Source of the DNA: Actinomycetota bacterium
GTDB lineage: Bacteria > Actinomycetota > Acidimicrobiia > Acidimicrobiales > Microtrichaceae
Length of the DNA: 10,472 nt
NCBI GenBank assembly: GCA_005777415.1
Contig: SXMI01000089.1
Location: forward strand, 1 to 10,472
Direction: 5' to 3'
Shown: piece after piece, positions 1-7,235 of the stretch
How the letters are laid out: each line of letters opens with the position of its first letter
How positions within the stretch are numbered: position 1 is the stretch's first letter
Program-made: the position numbers and the translations under genes
The notes under the pieces: model-generated
What the model saw: only the letters and a program-made list of their open reading frames with translations
Database searches by the model: none
What the model was told of the DNA's origin: nothing

Positions 1-1
1 C

Positions 2-703
2 GGTGATGTGCTGGTGATCTGTGGCGGAACGCTGATCACCTGGGCCGTGGTCGATGACTGGCAGACGGTCCCGGGCCTCTGGACCGTGCCCCACACGGCG
101 CGGGGAAAGGTGCTCGTCGGTGGACCCAGCACGGCGGGGGGCATGTTCATCGACCGGGTCCACCGCTGGCTCGGCACCGCGGTCCAGGCGGAGCTGGCAC
201 CGCTGGCGCCCGATGATCTCCCCATCTGGTTGCCCTACGTGAGGGGAGAGCGCACCCCGTTGCACCGACCCGACCTGCGGGCCGAACTGCACGGTGCGGC
301 TCTGCACCACGAGACCGACCACCTGCGACGAGCCGCCTACGAGGCGGCGGGGTTCGCGGTCCGCCACGACCTGGACCTGGCGGCATCGACCGGTTGCCGA
401 CCGCAACGCCTGGTCGCCACCGGGGGCGGCTCACGGTCGACCCACTGGATGCAGGCCCTGGCCGACGCCACCGGCCTCCCGGTCGACGTCGTGGCCGTGT
501 CGGAAGGGGCGGCACTCGGCGCGGCCTTCATGGCGCGGTGCACCGCCGGTCTCGAGGGTTCCATGACCGATGCCCGGCGCTGGGCCCGGATCGCCCGCCG
601 GATCGAACCCGACCCCACCTGGCGGGAGGCGACCGAGCAGCGCTACGAGCGCTTCCGGGTCCTGACCGCCGAGGCGGTGGCCCGTCCGGCCGTCCAACCC
701 TGA
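2..703 (+). CDS. FGGY-family carbohydrate kinase, C-terminal part (5' truncated by window edge)
   Basis: ATP-dependent sugar kinase of the FGGY (xylulokinase/glycerol kinase) superfamily, cytoplasmic. The frame is open from base 2, so the visible 233 residues are only the C-terminal half; full-length members are about 480-510 aa. Visible family marks are GDVLVICGGTLITWAV at the left edge (the phosphate-binding region that opens the second actin-like domain), PYVRGERTP near nt 233-259, TGGGSRSTHWMQ near nt 418-453, and EGAALGAAFM at nt 503-532. The last two form the adenosine-binding part of the FGGY C-terminal domain. The catalytic Asp and sugar-binding residues lie in the missing half, so the substrate cannot be named; the overall look is xylulokinase-like. 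It converges on the large - strand operon with only 13 bases between stop codons. A functional link to that operon's aldolase and dehydrogenases is plausible but inferred. Confidence 0.9.
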   Translation, partial: GDVLVICGGTLITWAVVDDWQTVPGLWTVPHTARGKVLVGGPSTAGGMFIDRVHRWLGTAVQAELAPLAPDDLPIWLPYVRGERTPLHRPDLRAELHGAALHHETDHLRRAAYEAAGFAVRHDLDLAASTGCRPQRLVATGGGSRSTHWMQALADATGLPVDVVAVSEGAALGAAFMARCTAGLEGSMTDARRWARIARRIEPDPTWREATEQRYERFRVLTAEAVARPAVQP

Positions 704-704
704 A

Positions 705-715
705 CCCCGGCGGGG
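705..715. terminator. Possible weak bidirectional terminator hairpin between convergent genes
   Basis: The 13-base gap between the kinase stop (701-703) and the VOC gene stop (717-719) holds CCCCGGCGGGG, a 4-bp GC stem with a 3-base loop. There is no T-tract on either side. High-GC actinomycetes often lack U-tract terminators, but a 4-bp stem is short and could arise by chance in such DNA. The only support beyond the hairpin is its position between two convergent transcription units. Confidence 0.2.
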
Positions 716-716
716 C

Positions 717-1166
717 TCAGGTCAGGACCTCGAAGTGCTGGACCTCCAGCATGAGCGGGAGCCGGTAGCGGACGTAGAAGGAGTGCAGTCGCAGCACACC
801 GGCGAAGTCCTCGTGGGACGGTTCGATCAACTCGACCTCGTCGGGGAATCGCTCGTGCCACGCCGCCGCACGCCGGGCCACCTCGTGGAAGTCCTCGAGG
901 CTCCCCACCGACACCCCGACGTGGTCCATCCGAGCAGCACGCATCGGCTCGTCCTCCGCCACGACGAAGAAGAACTGCTCGTGGGTGTGCAGGCCCAGCA
1001 CGAGCCGGGCGCGGTCACGGGTCATCTCGGGGTACTCGGCGGCGCCGAACAGGTCCCCGAGGAAGTCCACGATCGCCGTCCTCCCGGAGGCGTCGAGCTC
1101 ATCGGGCTCGACCGACACCGCGATGTGGTTGAAGCAGGGAGGTCGGGAGAAGTTCGGCCCGGTCAC
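717..1166 (-). CDS. VOC (glyoxalase/dioxygenase-fold) family protein, 149 aa
   Basis: Small single-chain protein of the vicinal-oxygen-chelate fold, with two beta-alpha-beta-beta-beta repeats. The first begins CFNHIAVSVE (residues 11-20) and the second MDHVGVSVGS (80-89). Likely metal ligands are His14, a Glu/Gln in HTHEQ (60-64), His82 and Glu141 in LMLEVQHFE, which is the usual one-per-strand H/E/H/E spacing. Its reaction cannot be told from sequence: VOC members include lyases, epimerases, dioxygenases and isomerases. The GTG start at 1166 overlaps the TGA of the upstream alcohol dehydrogenase by 4 bases (GTGA), and the domain starts 10 residues later. The frame stays open further upstream to 1478, but that stretch reads as Arg/Gly-rich out-of-frame dehydrogenase sequence, so the longer start is rejected. 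GGAAAGG lies about 13 bases upstream, rather far for an RBS, so translational coupling is likely. It is the last gene of the operon. Confidence 0.85.
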   Translation of the reverse strand: MTGPNFSRPPCFNHIAVSVEPDELDASGRTAIVDFLGDLFGAAEYPEMTRDRARLVLGLHTHEQFFFVVAEDEPMRAARMDHVGVSVGSLEDFHEVARRAAAWHERFPDEVELIEPSHEDFAGVLRLHSFYVRYRLPLMLEVQHFEVLT

Positions 1167-2221
1167 GGTCGCACCAGCACCTTTCCGGCGACCAGGCCTG
1201 CGGCCAGATCGCGCATCGCATCGATGAGCCCCTCGAGTGGCACGGCACCGGGCTCGACCAGCTCCTCCACCGGCAACCGGCCCGAGGCGAGCAGTTCGAG
1301 CGCCTCGGTGAACCCACCGGCGTCGTAGTTGAACGCTCCGGTGACGACCAACTCGTTCAACAGGATCCGGTTCGGGTCGAACCGGGGTGGATCGATGCCG
1401 GCACCCACCAGCACCAGGGTTCCGGCCCGGACGAGCTGCGCCAGGCCCGCCTCCATCGCGGCACGCTGCCCCGAGCACTCCAGCACCACGTCCGCAGCGC
1501 CGGCGACCATGCGTTGGGGCTCGGCGATCGAGGGCACCTCGACCTCCTCGGGCAGCACGACCTCCCGGGCGCCGACCGACCGGGCGAGCTCGCGGCGGAC
1601 CGGTGCGGGCTCGACGCAGACCAGGTCGTCCACCCCCATCGCGGCCATGGCGGCCAGGGCGAGCGCTCCGATCGGTCCCGCCCCGAACACCACGACCCGC
1701 ATGCCCGGCTGCACGCCTCCCTGGTGCACTGCGTGGAGGGCCACCGCCAGGGGTTCGGCCAGGGCGGCGGCCCGGGGGTCGAGCCCGGCGGGGAGTGCGA
1801 GCAACTCGTCGGGGGCCGAGAGCTTGTAGGTCGCGAACGCGCCCTGACCGCCGCCGCTGCCGGCGGCCACGAGCGCCTCACAGAGCGACGGACGCCCCAG
1901 CCGGCAGGAGCGACACTCGCCGCAGCCCCTCGCCGGTCCACCGACGACCCGGTCCCCGACCTTCCAGGCGCTGACCTCCGGCCCGGCCGCAGCCACCGTG
2001 CCGACCCACTCGTGACCCTGCCAGGTCCCCGGGCGGGCCCACCCTTCGAGCACCATGTGCAGGTCGCTGCCGCAGATGCCGCACAGGTCGACCGCCACCA
2101 GGACCTCGTCGGCATCCGGGGTCGGGGTCGGGACCGGGCGGACATCCACTCGACCGGGCCCGGCGAGCACGGCGGCGATCATGGTGTCGGGGATCCCCTG
2201 GTCGGAACCGTCGGTGGGCAA
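1163..2221 (-). CDS. Zinc-dependent alcohol (polyol/diol-type) dehydrogenase, MDR family
   Basis: 352-aa medium-chain dehydrogenase/reductase, cytoplasmic, oxidising a secondary alcohol or polyol with NAD(P). The catalytic-zinc set is visible as Cys50 in CGICGSDLH, His70-Glu71 in GHEWVG and Glu156 in AEPLAVALHA. The structural-zinc loop is intact with Cys100, Cys103, Cys106 and Cys114. The Rossmann motif GAGPIG is at 180-185, and an acidic residue in CVEPAP after the next strand favours NAD. The layout resembles sorbitol, threonine and 2,3-butanediol dehydrogenases; the substrate is not determinable. The start is uncertain. The TTG at 2221 lies 3 bases after the GMC stop and has a GGGGGAG RBS at 6-base spacing. 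An internal ATG at 2182 gives the more usual N-terminus MIAAVLAGPG but has only a distant AGGGG. I prefer TTG. The stop overlaps the VOC start by 4 bases. Confidence 0.92.
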   Translation of the reverse strand: MPTDGSDQGIPDTMIAAVLAGPGRVDVRPVPTPTPDADEVLVAVDLCGICGSDLHMVLEGWARPGTWQGHEWVGTVAAAGPEVSAWKVGDRVVGGPARGCGECRSCRLGRPSLCEALVAAGSGGGQGAFATYKLSAPDELLALPAGLDPRAAALAEPLAVALHAVHQGGVQPGMRVVVFGAGPIGALALAAMAAMGVDDLVCVEPAPVRRELARSVGAREVVLPEEVEVPSIAEPQRMVAGAADVVLECSGQRAAMEAGLAQLVRAGTLVLVGAGIDPPRFDPNRILLNELVVTGAFNYDAGGFTEALELLASGRLPVEELVEPGAVPLEGLIDAMRDLAAGLVAGKVLVRP

Positions 2222-2224
2222 CCG

Positions 2225-3934
2225 CTACTCCCCCACGAGCAGGTGTGCGGCCCGGTGGGCGAGCGCCACCAGGGTCAGCGTCGGATTGTATCCGGCCGAG
2301 GTCACGAACACCGAGGAGTCGCACACGAGCACGTTGTCGACGTCCCAGAGACGCTGGCCGGCATCGACCACCGAGTCGGTGGGGTCGGAGCCCATCCGGG
2401 CGGTACCCATCACGTGTCGGGACGCAGGTGCCATGCCCAACGGGCTCGACGCGGCGTGCTGGTCGAGGCTGCCCTGGGGCGGTGAGGTGGCGCTGAAGGC
2501 CACCTCGGCTCCGGCGTCGAGCATGACCGCCTCGTGCAACGGGGCGGCGTACGCCGAGGCTGCGAGTTCGTGGCGATGCGGCGCGTAGGTGACCCGACCA
2601 GCGGGGAACCCCCACACGTCCCGCACCGACGGGTCCAGATCGATCCGGTTCGAGATCTGGGCGAGGTCCTCGCCCTGCATGGTGAACGCCCACATGCGGC
2701 GGCGCAGGGCGCTGTCACGCATGGCGTCGAGGTGGTGGGGCCCCGGCCCGTAGGTGGTCGCCTCGTCGACGGGCATCTGACCGGCACCGTGCTCCACCAC
2801 GCCGCCCCGCAGCCAGGGGAGGCCGGCGTCCCTCGCGGCCCGACGCAGGCCGACGGAGTCGACGACGAGGTCGTCGTGCAGGTGGGTGACGCTCCGACCG
2901 CGCTCCCCGCCGGTGCCGTCCGGGAAGTCCGCGGCGGGGAACAGCCCGACGGTGAAGGTCTGGTAGTGGTACGTGAGGTAGCGGCCGACCAGATCGCCAC
3001 CGAGGCCCTGTCGGAGCAGGAACCTCGGGGTCTCGAAGGCCCCTGCGGCCAGCACCACCGCTCGTCGGGCCCGGACCTCGAGGACGGTGGGTTCCGGGTG
3101 CTCCCGCAGGTCGAGGTAGCGCACGCCCGTCGCCCGACGACCGCTGGCGTCGAGCACCAGTTCGGTCGCGTACGACTCGGGACGCAGGTCGCAGCGGCCT
3201 GACCGCAACGCCCGCTGCAGCGCTGCGATCGGATCGCTCTTGGCCTGCACCGGGCAGCCGTAGCCACCGCAGAATCCGCAGTCCGTGCAGGCCGGCCGAC
3301 CATCCGCTGCGACGCTGTTGACGCCCGTCGGCGCCCGGTAGGGGTGCAGGCCTGCACGACGCGACGCCGCGGACGTGACCAACGCCATGGGCATGTCGTC
3401 ACCCGGCGGCAACGGGTACGGGGTGCTGCGCGGGGCCGCGAACGGGTTGGTGCCGTCCTCGCCGGCGACACCGAAGAGCTGCTCGACTGCGGCGTAGTGC
3501 GGTTCCAGGTCGTCGTAGCCGATCGGCCAGTCGGCCACCGACGCACCCTCCACCGGACCCCGTTCGCTGAGCAGGCGGAAGTCCTCCTCGCGGAACCTGG
3601 GCAGCTTGGCATCGGCGTGCACCCCACCGCCCCCGACCGTCGACGGCAGGTTGTTCACCTCGCCGACCATGAGCCGCTCGCCGTCCTCGACGGTCCGCCG
3701 GTAGGTCCGCGGCTCGAGCAGCGGGTCGGGCCCGAGCAGGTGCCGCCGCAGCGCCGCGATCTCGTCGTTGGCGAAGTGCCGCAGCGGCTCGTGGGGCGGT
3801 TCGAGGTCGACGAGGTGGTTGCGGCCCTTCTCCAGGACCACGACGCTCCACCCGGCGGCGCAGAGCACCTCGGCCGTCGTGGCCCCGCCCGGCCCGGAGC
3901 CGATGATGACGACGTCGCAGTCCGAGGTGGTCAC
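2225..3934 (-). CDS. GMC-family FAD-dependent oxidoreductase with four-Cys cluster motif
   Basis: 569-aa flavoprotein that would oxidise an alcohol or sugar hydroxyl. The N-terminus carries the FAD dinucleotide-binding motif (IGSGPGG, residues 11-17) and the following acidic residue in VVLEKGR. Residues 216-227 have Cys at 216, 219, 222 and 227 (CxxCxxCxxxxC, ending GCP), a motif found in GMC enzymes of the gluconate/glucose dehydrogenase type, where nearby cysteines can hold an Fe-S cluster. The C-terminal domain shows HVMGTARMG (His507), then YNPTLT (Asn550), the likely His/Asn catalytic pair. There is no signal peptide, so it should be cytoplasmic unless its partner exports it. The GTG start at 3934 overlaps the stop of the subunit-3-like gene by 4 bases (GTGA), which supports a two-subunit complex. 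A homologue of cholesterol oxidase is less likely given that partner. The substrate is unknown. Confidence 0.93.
   Translation of the reverse strand: MTTSDCDVVIIGSGPGGATTAEVLCAAGWSVVVLEKGRNHLVDLEPPHEPLRHFANDEIAALRRHLLGPDPLLEPRTYRRTVEDGERLMVGEVNNLPSTVGGGGVHADAKLPRFREEDFRLLSERGPVEGASVADWPIGYDDLEPHYAAVEQLFGVAGEDGTNPFAAPRSTPYPLPPGDDMPMALVTSAASRRAGLHPYRAPTGVNSVAADGRPACTDCGFCGGYGCPVQAKSDPIAALQRALRSGRCDLRPESYATELVLDASGRRATGVRYLDLREHPEPTVLEVRARRAVVLAAGAFETPRFLLRQGLGGDLVGRYLTYHYQTFTVGLFPAADFPDGTGGERGRSVTHLHDDLVVDSVGLRRAARDAGLPWLRGGVVEHGAGQMPVDEATTYGPGPHHLDAMRDSALRRRMWAFTMQGEDLAQISNRIDLDPSVRDVWGFPAGRVTYAPHRHELAASAYAAPLHEAVMLDAGAEVAFSATSPPQGSLDQHAASSPLGMAPASRHVMGTARMGSDPTDSVVDAGQRLWDVDNVLVCDSSVFVTSAGYNPTLTLVALAHRAAHLLVGE
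2228..2234 (-). promoter_or_regulatory. Shine-Dalgarno for the TTG-started alcohol dehydrogenase
   Basis: On the - strand, GGGGGAG sits inside the last codons of the GMC oxidoreductase gene, immediately before its TAG stop. It ends 6 bases before the TTG at 2221. This spacing is what makes the unusual TTG start credible over the ATG 13 codons downstream. It also suggests that ribosomes finishing the GMC gene reinitiate directly. Confidence 0.5.
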
Positions 3935-4371
3935 CGTCGGCGCGCCCCCGCAGGCGGGTGCAGCGGCTCGGGGAACCCGATCCGGGCCCAGCCGGCGCCG
4001 TCACGATTGCCGCCGTAGGCGGGGTCGCCGTAGGTCGCCTCGCAGGCGTGGGCGTGCACCACCCTCAGGTCCGCCTCGTCCGCCGTCCCGGCCACGACCC
4101 GACCGTAGACCGACGCCCAGTCGGCGATCCGCTGCTGCCAGGCCTGGCGCTCCCAGGGACCGAGATCGAGCCACGCCGGCGCGTCGGGACCCGGATCGCC
4201 GGCAGGGCCGGCCCACTCCCCGGGTGCCGCCCAGATGCGCGGTGGCTCGTGGTCGAAGGCGGTCAGCAGGCACTCGACGTAGTCGAGCGCACCGAGTTCG
4301 ACCGATCCCGGCACGGCGGACTCCAGTGCCGCCGCCACCGCCCGGCGCCCCTCCGGGTCGAAGGGACTCAC
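3931..4371 (-). CDS. Gluconate 2-dehydrogenase subunit 3-like protein
   Basis: 146-aa small partner subunit of a GMC dehydrogenase. The diagnostic part is the C-terminal stretch at residues 111-134 (EATYGDPAYGGN, then GAGWARIGFP), which matches the conserved DPxYGGN...GW..IG(Y/F)P end of the gluconate 2-dehydrogenase subunit 3 family. The N-terminal part (1-50) is helical, with the segment LGALDYVECLLTAF. Classical members start with a Tat signal that exports the flavoprotein complex; none is present here and no twin-Arg hydrophobic leader is visible. I chose the GTG at 4371 because it overlaps the aldolase TGA by 4 bases and leaves a family-sized protein. The frame is open to 4533, but those upstream residues are out-of-frame aldolase sequence. 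It lies directly before the GMC gene, with which it should form the complex. No strong RBS is seen, so coupling is likely. Confidence 0.85.
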   Translation of the reverse strand: MSPFDPEGRRAVAAALESAVPGSVELGALDYVECLLTAFDHEPPRIWAAPGEWAGPAGDPGPDAPAWLDLGPWERQAWQQRIADWASVYGRVVAGTADEADLRVVHAHACEATYGDPAYGGNRDGAGWARIGFPEPLHPPAGARRR

Positions 4372-5027
4372 GGGTTCTCGCGGAGGAAGCGGTACACCCC
4401 GGCCATGTCGGTGTTCACCTTCTCCGGCAGCGGGTGGATGGTGGCGCCCATGGCGCGCGCACCCCAGATGATCTGGGCCGTGCGTTCGACCAGCCCGGCA
4501 TGGTGCAGCGCCTTCTCGGGGGTCGACGCGCAAGTCACCAGGCCGTGGTTGGCCAGCAGCGCCGCGCCGCGGTCGGCGAGGTGCGCGGCCACCTCGTCGC
4601 CCAGTTCACGGCTGCCGGTCCCCTTGTAGTCGCAGCACGGGACATCGCCCCCCACGTAGACCACGACCTCCTCGATGACCGCGGGGATGGGCTCGTGGGC
4701 CAGGGCGAACATCGTGGCGTAGACGGCGTGGGTGTGGATGACCGACCCGAGCTCCGGGTAGCTGCGCAGCACCGACAGGTGCAGGTCCTTCTCGGTCGTG
4801 GGCGATCGCGTCCCCGAGTGGACCTCGCCCTCGAGGTCGACCACGACCAGGTCCTCCAGGGTCATCGTGTCGTAGTCCACCGACGAGGGGGTCACGCAGA
4901 CCAGACCGCCCTCGAGCCGGCCCGAGATGTTGCCCGAGGTCCCCTCGACCAACCCCCGGGCGAGCATCGTCTTGGCCGCCGACAGCACGGCCTCGGGGGT
5001 CGTGGTCGGCGAGTGGGTCTCAGTCAT
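4368..5027 (-). CDS. Class II aldolase/adducin family protein (fuculose-phosphate aldolase-like)
   Basis: 219-aa zinc-dependent aldolase of the FucA/AraD family, cytoplasmic. It should cleave a sugar phosphate or related hydroxy-keto compound by retro-aldol reaction, or act as an epimerase or decarboxylase as some relatives do. The expected metal site is complete: Glu79 in TTEKDLH, His98 and His100 in IHTHAVYAT, and His161 in ANHGLV. The phosphate-binding region is present as GTSGNIS (29-35) and TPSS (46-49). Length and motif order match single-domain family members. The ATG start at 5027 has GGAGG at 5037-5041 (9-base spacing) and overlaps the hydroxyacid dehydrogenase stop by 8 bases; its own stop overlaps the next start by 4. 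The facing FGGY kinase could supply a phosphorylated substrate, but this is inference. Confidence 0.93.
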   Translation of the reverse strand: MTETHSPTTTPEAVLSAAKTMLARGLVEGTSGNISGRLEGGLVCVTPSSVDYDTMTLEDLVVVDLEGEVHSGTRSPTTEKDLHLSVLRSYPELGSVIHTHAVYATMFALAHEPIPAVIEEVVVYVGGDVPCCDYKGTGSRELGDEVAAHLADRGAALLANHGLVTCASTPEKALHHAGLVERTAQIIWGARAMGATIHPLPEKVNTDMAGVYRFLRENP

Positions 5028-6000
5028 GGTGCAGAACCTCCGGGTTGGCGATGTTGGTCGGCACGCCTCCGGCGAGCAGGGCCTCGAGCCCGGTCGCCAT
5101 CAACATGGAGTGGTTGGCCTCGGTGTCGAAGGTGGCGCCGCCGATGTGCGGTGTGAGCACCACGTTGGCCATGCCGATCAGCGGGTGGTCGACGGGCAGG
5201 TGCTCGCCGTCGAAGTGGTCGAGTGCGACCGCTGCGAGCTGACCCGAGGCGAGCGCATCCGTGAGGGCGTCCAGGTCGTGCAGCGCCGCTCGGGCCGTGT
5301 TGACGTAGACCGACCCCGGCCGCATCCTCGCGATCCGCTCGGCCGAGATCAGCCCCACCGTGTCGGGCGTGACCGCAGCGTGCACGGAGACCAGATCCGC
5401 CTCGGCGAGCAGGTCGTCGAGGTCGTGGGTGGCATCGGGAGCGAACGGGTCGGCGGAGATGACCCGCATACCGAGGCCCTCGAACCTCCAGGCTGCGGCC
5501 CGACCCACGGCGCCGTAGCCGACGATGCCGACGGTACGACCGGCGAGCTGCCAGCCACGGAACCGCTGGTAGGGGATGGAACCGTCCCGGTAGACCTGCC
5601 CCTCACGGACGTCACGATCCGCGGCCACGATGCCGCGGGTGGCCGCCAGGGCGAGGGCGACCGCCAGCTCCGCGACGCCATCGGCGTTGCGGCCCGGTGC
5701 CCGCAGGACCGGGATGCCGGCCGCAGTGGCACCGTCGAGATCGACGTTGGTCGGGTCGCCGCGGGTCGACCCGATGGCGACCAGTGGGAGCTCGAACAGC
5801 GGACCCTTGCACGAGTCGGCCTCGCAGATCACCACGGTCGCCCCCTCCGAATGGGCCCGCTCGGCGAGCTGTTCGCTGTTGTAGAGCCGGAGTGGTTCGT
5901 GGTCGATCCACGGGTCGATCACCAGCTCCCCGAGTTGCCGGAGACGCTCGAGGCCCTCGCCCCGGAGCGGCGCCGTCGAGAGGATCCGCAGGTCACTCAT
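5020..6000 (-). CDS. D-2-hydroxyacid dehydrogenase (phosphoglycerate dehydrogenase-like)
   Basis: 326-aa NAD-dependent D-isomer-specific 2-hydroxyacid dehydrogenase, cytoplasmic, interconverting a 2-oxoacid and a D-2-hydroxyacid. The Rossmann motif GYGAVG is at 161-166, with Asp184 in ISADPF as the NAD-selecting acidic residue. The catalytic triad is visible as Arg237 in VNTARAAL, Glu266 in LDHFDGEH and His285 in TPHIGGAT. The length fits single-domain-pair members without the ACT domain of SerA, so serine biosynthesis is less likely than a catabolic 2-hydroxyacid step. The ATG at 6000 has AGGAG at 6009-6013 (8-base spacing) and overlaps the MaoC stop as ATGA. The frame is open much further upstream (to 6930), but that part is the MaoC gene read out of frame, so no fusion is present. 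Its 3' end overlaps the aldolase start by 8 bases. Confidence 0.92.
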   Translation of the reverse strand: MSDLRILSTAPLRGEGLERLRQLGELVIDPWIDHEPLRLYNSEQLAERAHSEGATVVICEADSCKGPLFELPLVAIGSTRGDPTNVDLDGATAAGIPVLRAPGRNADGVAELAVALALAATRGIVAADRDVREGQVYRDGSIPYQRFRGWQLAGRTVGIVGYGAVGRAAAWRFEGLGMRVISADPFAPDATHDLDDLLAEADLVSVHAAVTPDTVGLISAERIARMRPGSVYVNTARAALHDLDALTDALASGQLAAVALDHFDGEHLPVDHPLIGMANVVLTPHIGGATFDTEANHSMLMATGLEALLAGGVPTNIANPEVLHHD

Positions 6001-7235
6001 CGCACACTCTCCTGTTCCTGGCCGTCGCGCACGGCGCCGGCCTCGATCGCCGCCTCGCTGGGCAGCAGGGCCTCGACGGTTGCAACGGCGAGCACTGCGT
6101 CGTCCTGGTTGGTCATGCGCACGTTCACCTCGACGAGGTGACGGCCGCGACGGTCGACCCGGGTACCGGTCACCTCGCCCGAGAGGAATGTGGCATCGCC
6201 CGTGAAGGCCGGATTCCGGTACTGCGCGCTGGAGCTGGCGACCATGCCCCACTCCCCCGCCCAGCCGGCGACGTAGTCGAGCACCCACGCACCCATGGAG
6301 GCGCCGTACCCGTAGCCCCGGGGCATGCCGACGTGCTCGGCCCAGCGGGGCTGCAGGTGCCCCCTCGAGGGCCCGTGGTAGGCGCCGTCGGTCAGCTCCG
6401 GGTTGACCCGCTCGACGTTGCGGTCGCCCTCGAGCCCGGCCATCTCCTTGGTGTAGCCGAGCTCCTCGGCCGACAGCGAGGTCGGCCCCTTGCGGGTCGC
6501 ACCCCAGGTGGTCATGGGGTACGCACGCCACTCGGTCGTGAAGCTCGCCAGGCTGTGCGGGCCGAGCACGTGCTCGGCGAGTCGATCCCCGACCGAGACG
6601 CTCTCCCAGGGGCGCGGATCGTGCGAGAGCGTCTGGATCTGCTCGATGAAGGCGAGCTTGCGGTCCTCGAGCTCGGCGAGCTGTTCGTCGGTCCAGGTCG
6701 GCTCGCTCGGCTCCGAGAACAACTGCTTCTCCTTGGCCCGCCGAGGCCGGTACCGGATCGAGGTCGATCGCTGCAGCGCCACCCGCTCTCCCCGCTGGTT
6801 GATGTAGAGCGTGTCGCCGCTCTGGAAGCAGGTCGGGCCGGCGAACTTCGTCTCGGTCACGCGGTAGTCGAACGGCATGCGGTGGCACACCAGCAGGTCG
6901 CCGGGCCGGACCCGGGGCCCGAAGAACCACCAGTCGTCACCGCCGAAGATCAGGTGGGACTCCGGGATGCGGCCGACCTGGGCGGGAGAGCACCCGTGGC
7001 TGGTGTCGCAGGCCACCGTGAACGACTGCGGTGCCACGAGCTCACCGAACCGGCTTGCCGCGGCCCAGTGCTCGTCGTAGTGGAGCGGATTCGGGTAGTG
7101 CATCGCCTGGACCCAACGACGGATGTCGTTGCCGGCCACGGGCTCCTTGAGCAGGCCCGGCTCCATCGGGACCCCCATGTGCCGGTCCAGGTCGGACACG
7201 TCGAGTTCGAGGTCGTCGTCGCTCGCTGCGCTCAT
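5997..7235 (-). CDS. Double-hotdog MaoC / FAS1-like dehydratase family protein
   Basis: 412-aa protein with two tandem hotdog folds, of the type that hydrates enoyl-CoA or dehydrates hydroxyacyl-CoA. The N-terminal half carries YPNPLHYDEHWA (47-58) and GGDDWWFFGPRVRPGD (98-113), typical of FAS1-like dehydratase domains. A charged linker near 165-200 leads to the second half, with WGATRKGPTSLSAEELG (244-260) and NPAFTGDATFLSGEVTG (341-357), the final strand region of MaoC folds. The canonical Asp-x4-His of R-hydratases is not intact in either half: Tyr47 stands where Asp is expected before His52, and the second half has only His-rich GPSRGHL (288-294). Activity is therefore likely but unproven. 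The ATG at 7235 has AGGAG at 7241-7245 (5-base spacing) and overlaps the ligase stop as ATGA. It follows the ligase and dehydrogenases, consistent with the third step of acyl-CoA degradation. Confidence 0.87.
   Translation of the reverse strand: MSAASDDDLELDVSDLDRHMGVPMEPGLLKEPVAGNDIRRWVQAMHYPNPLHYDEHWAAASRFGELVAPQSFTVACDTSHGCSPAQVGRIPESHLIFGGDDWWFFGPRVRPGDLLVCHRMPFDYRVTETKFAGPTCFQSGDTLYINQRGERVALQRSTSIRYRPRRAKEKQLFSEPSEPTWTDEQLAELEDRKLAFIEQIQTLSHDPRPWESVSVGDRLAEHVLGPHSLASFTTEWRAYPMTTWGATRKGPTSLSAEELGYTKEMAGLEGDRNVERVNPELTDGAYHGPSRGHLQPRWAEHVGMPRGYGYGASMGAWVLDYVAGWAGEWGMVASSSAQYRNPAFTGDATFLSGEVTGTRVDRRGRHLVEVNVRMTNQDDAVLAVATVEALLPSEAAIEAGAVRDGQEQESVR

Noticed and set aside
1167..1478. An N-terminal extension of the VOC protein to 253 aa.
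   Set aside because: The extra residues are the alcohol dehydrogenase 3' end in another frame. The GTG at 1166 gives a normal 149-aa VOC protein with a GTGA overlap.
1514..2485. A 323-codon + strand open frame opposite the alcohol dehydrogenase and the GMC gene end.
   Set aside because: It crosses two well-supported - strand genes, has no family motif, and shows the Gly/Arg/His-rich composition of a shadow frame.
4372..4533. An N-terminal extension of the subunit-3-like protein to 200 aa that might hold a Tat signal.
   Set aside because: The stretch is out-of-frame aldolase sequence, His/Arg/Gly-rich with no hydrophobic core, so it is neither a signal peptide nor a credible coding region.
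6001..6930. An upstream in-frame extension that would fuse about 310 residues to the N-terminus of the D-2-hydroxyacid dehydrogenase.
   Set aside because: The extension is the MaoC gene read out of frame and is Arg/Ala/Gly-rich. The dehydrogenase family begins at the ATG at 6000, which has its own AGGAG.
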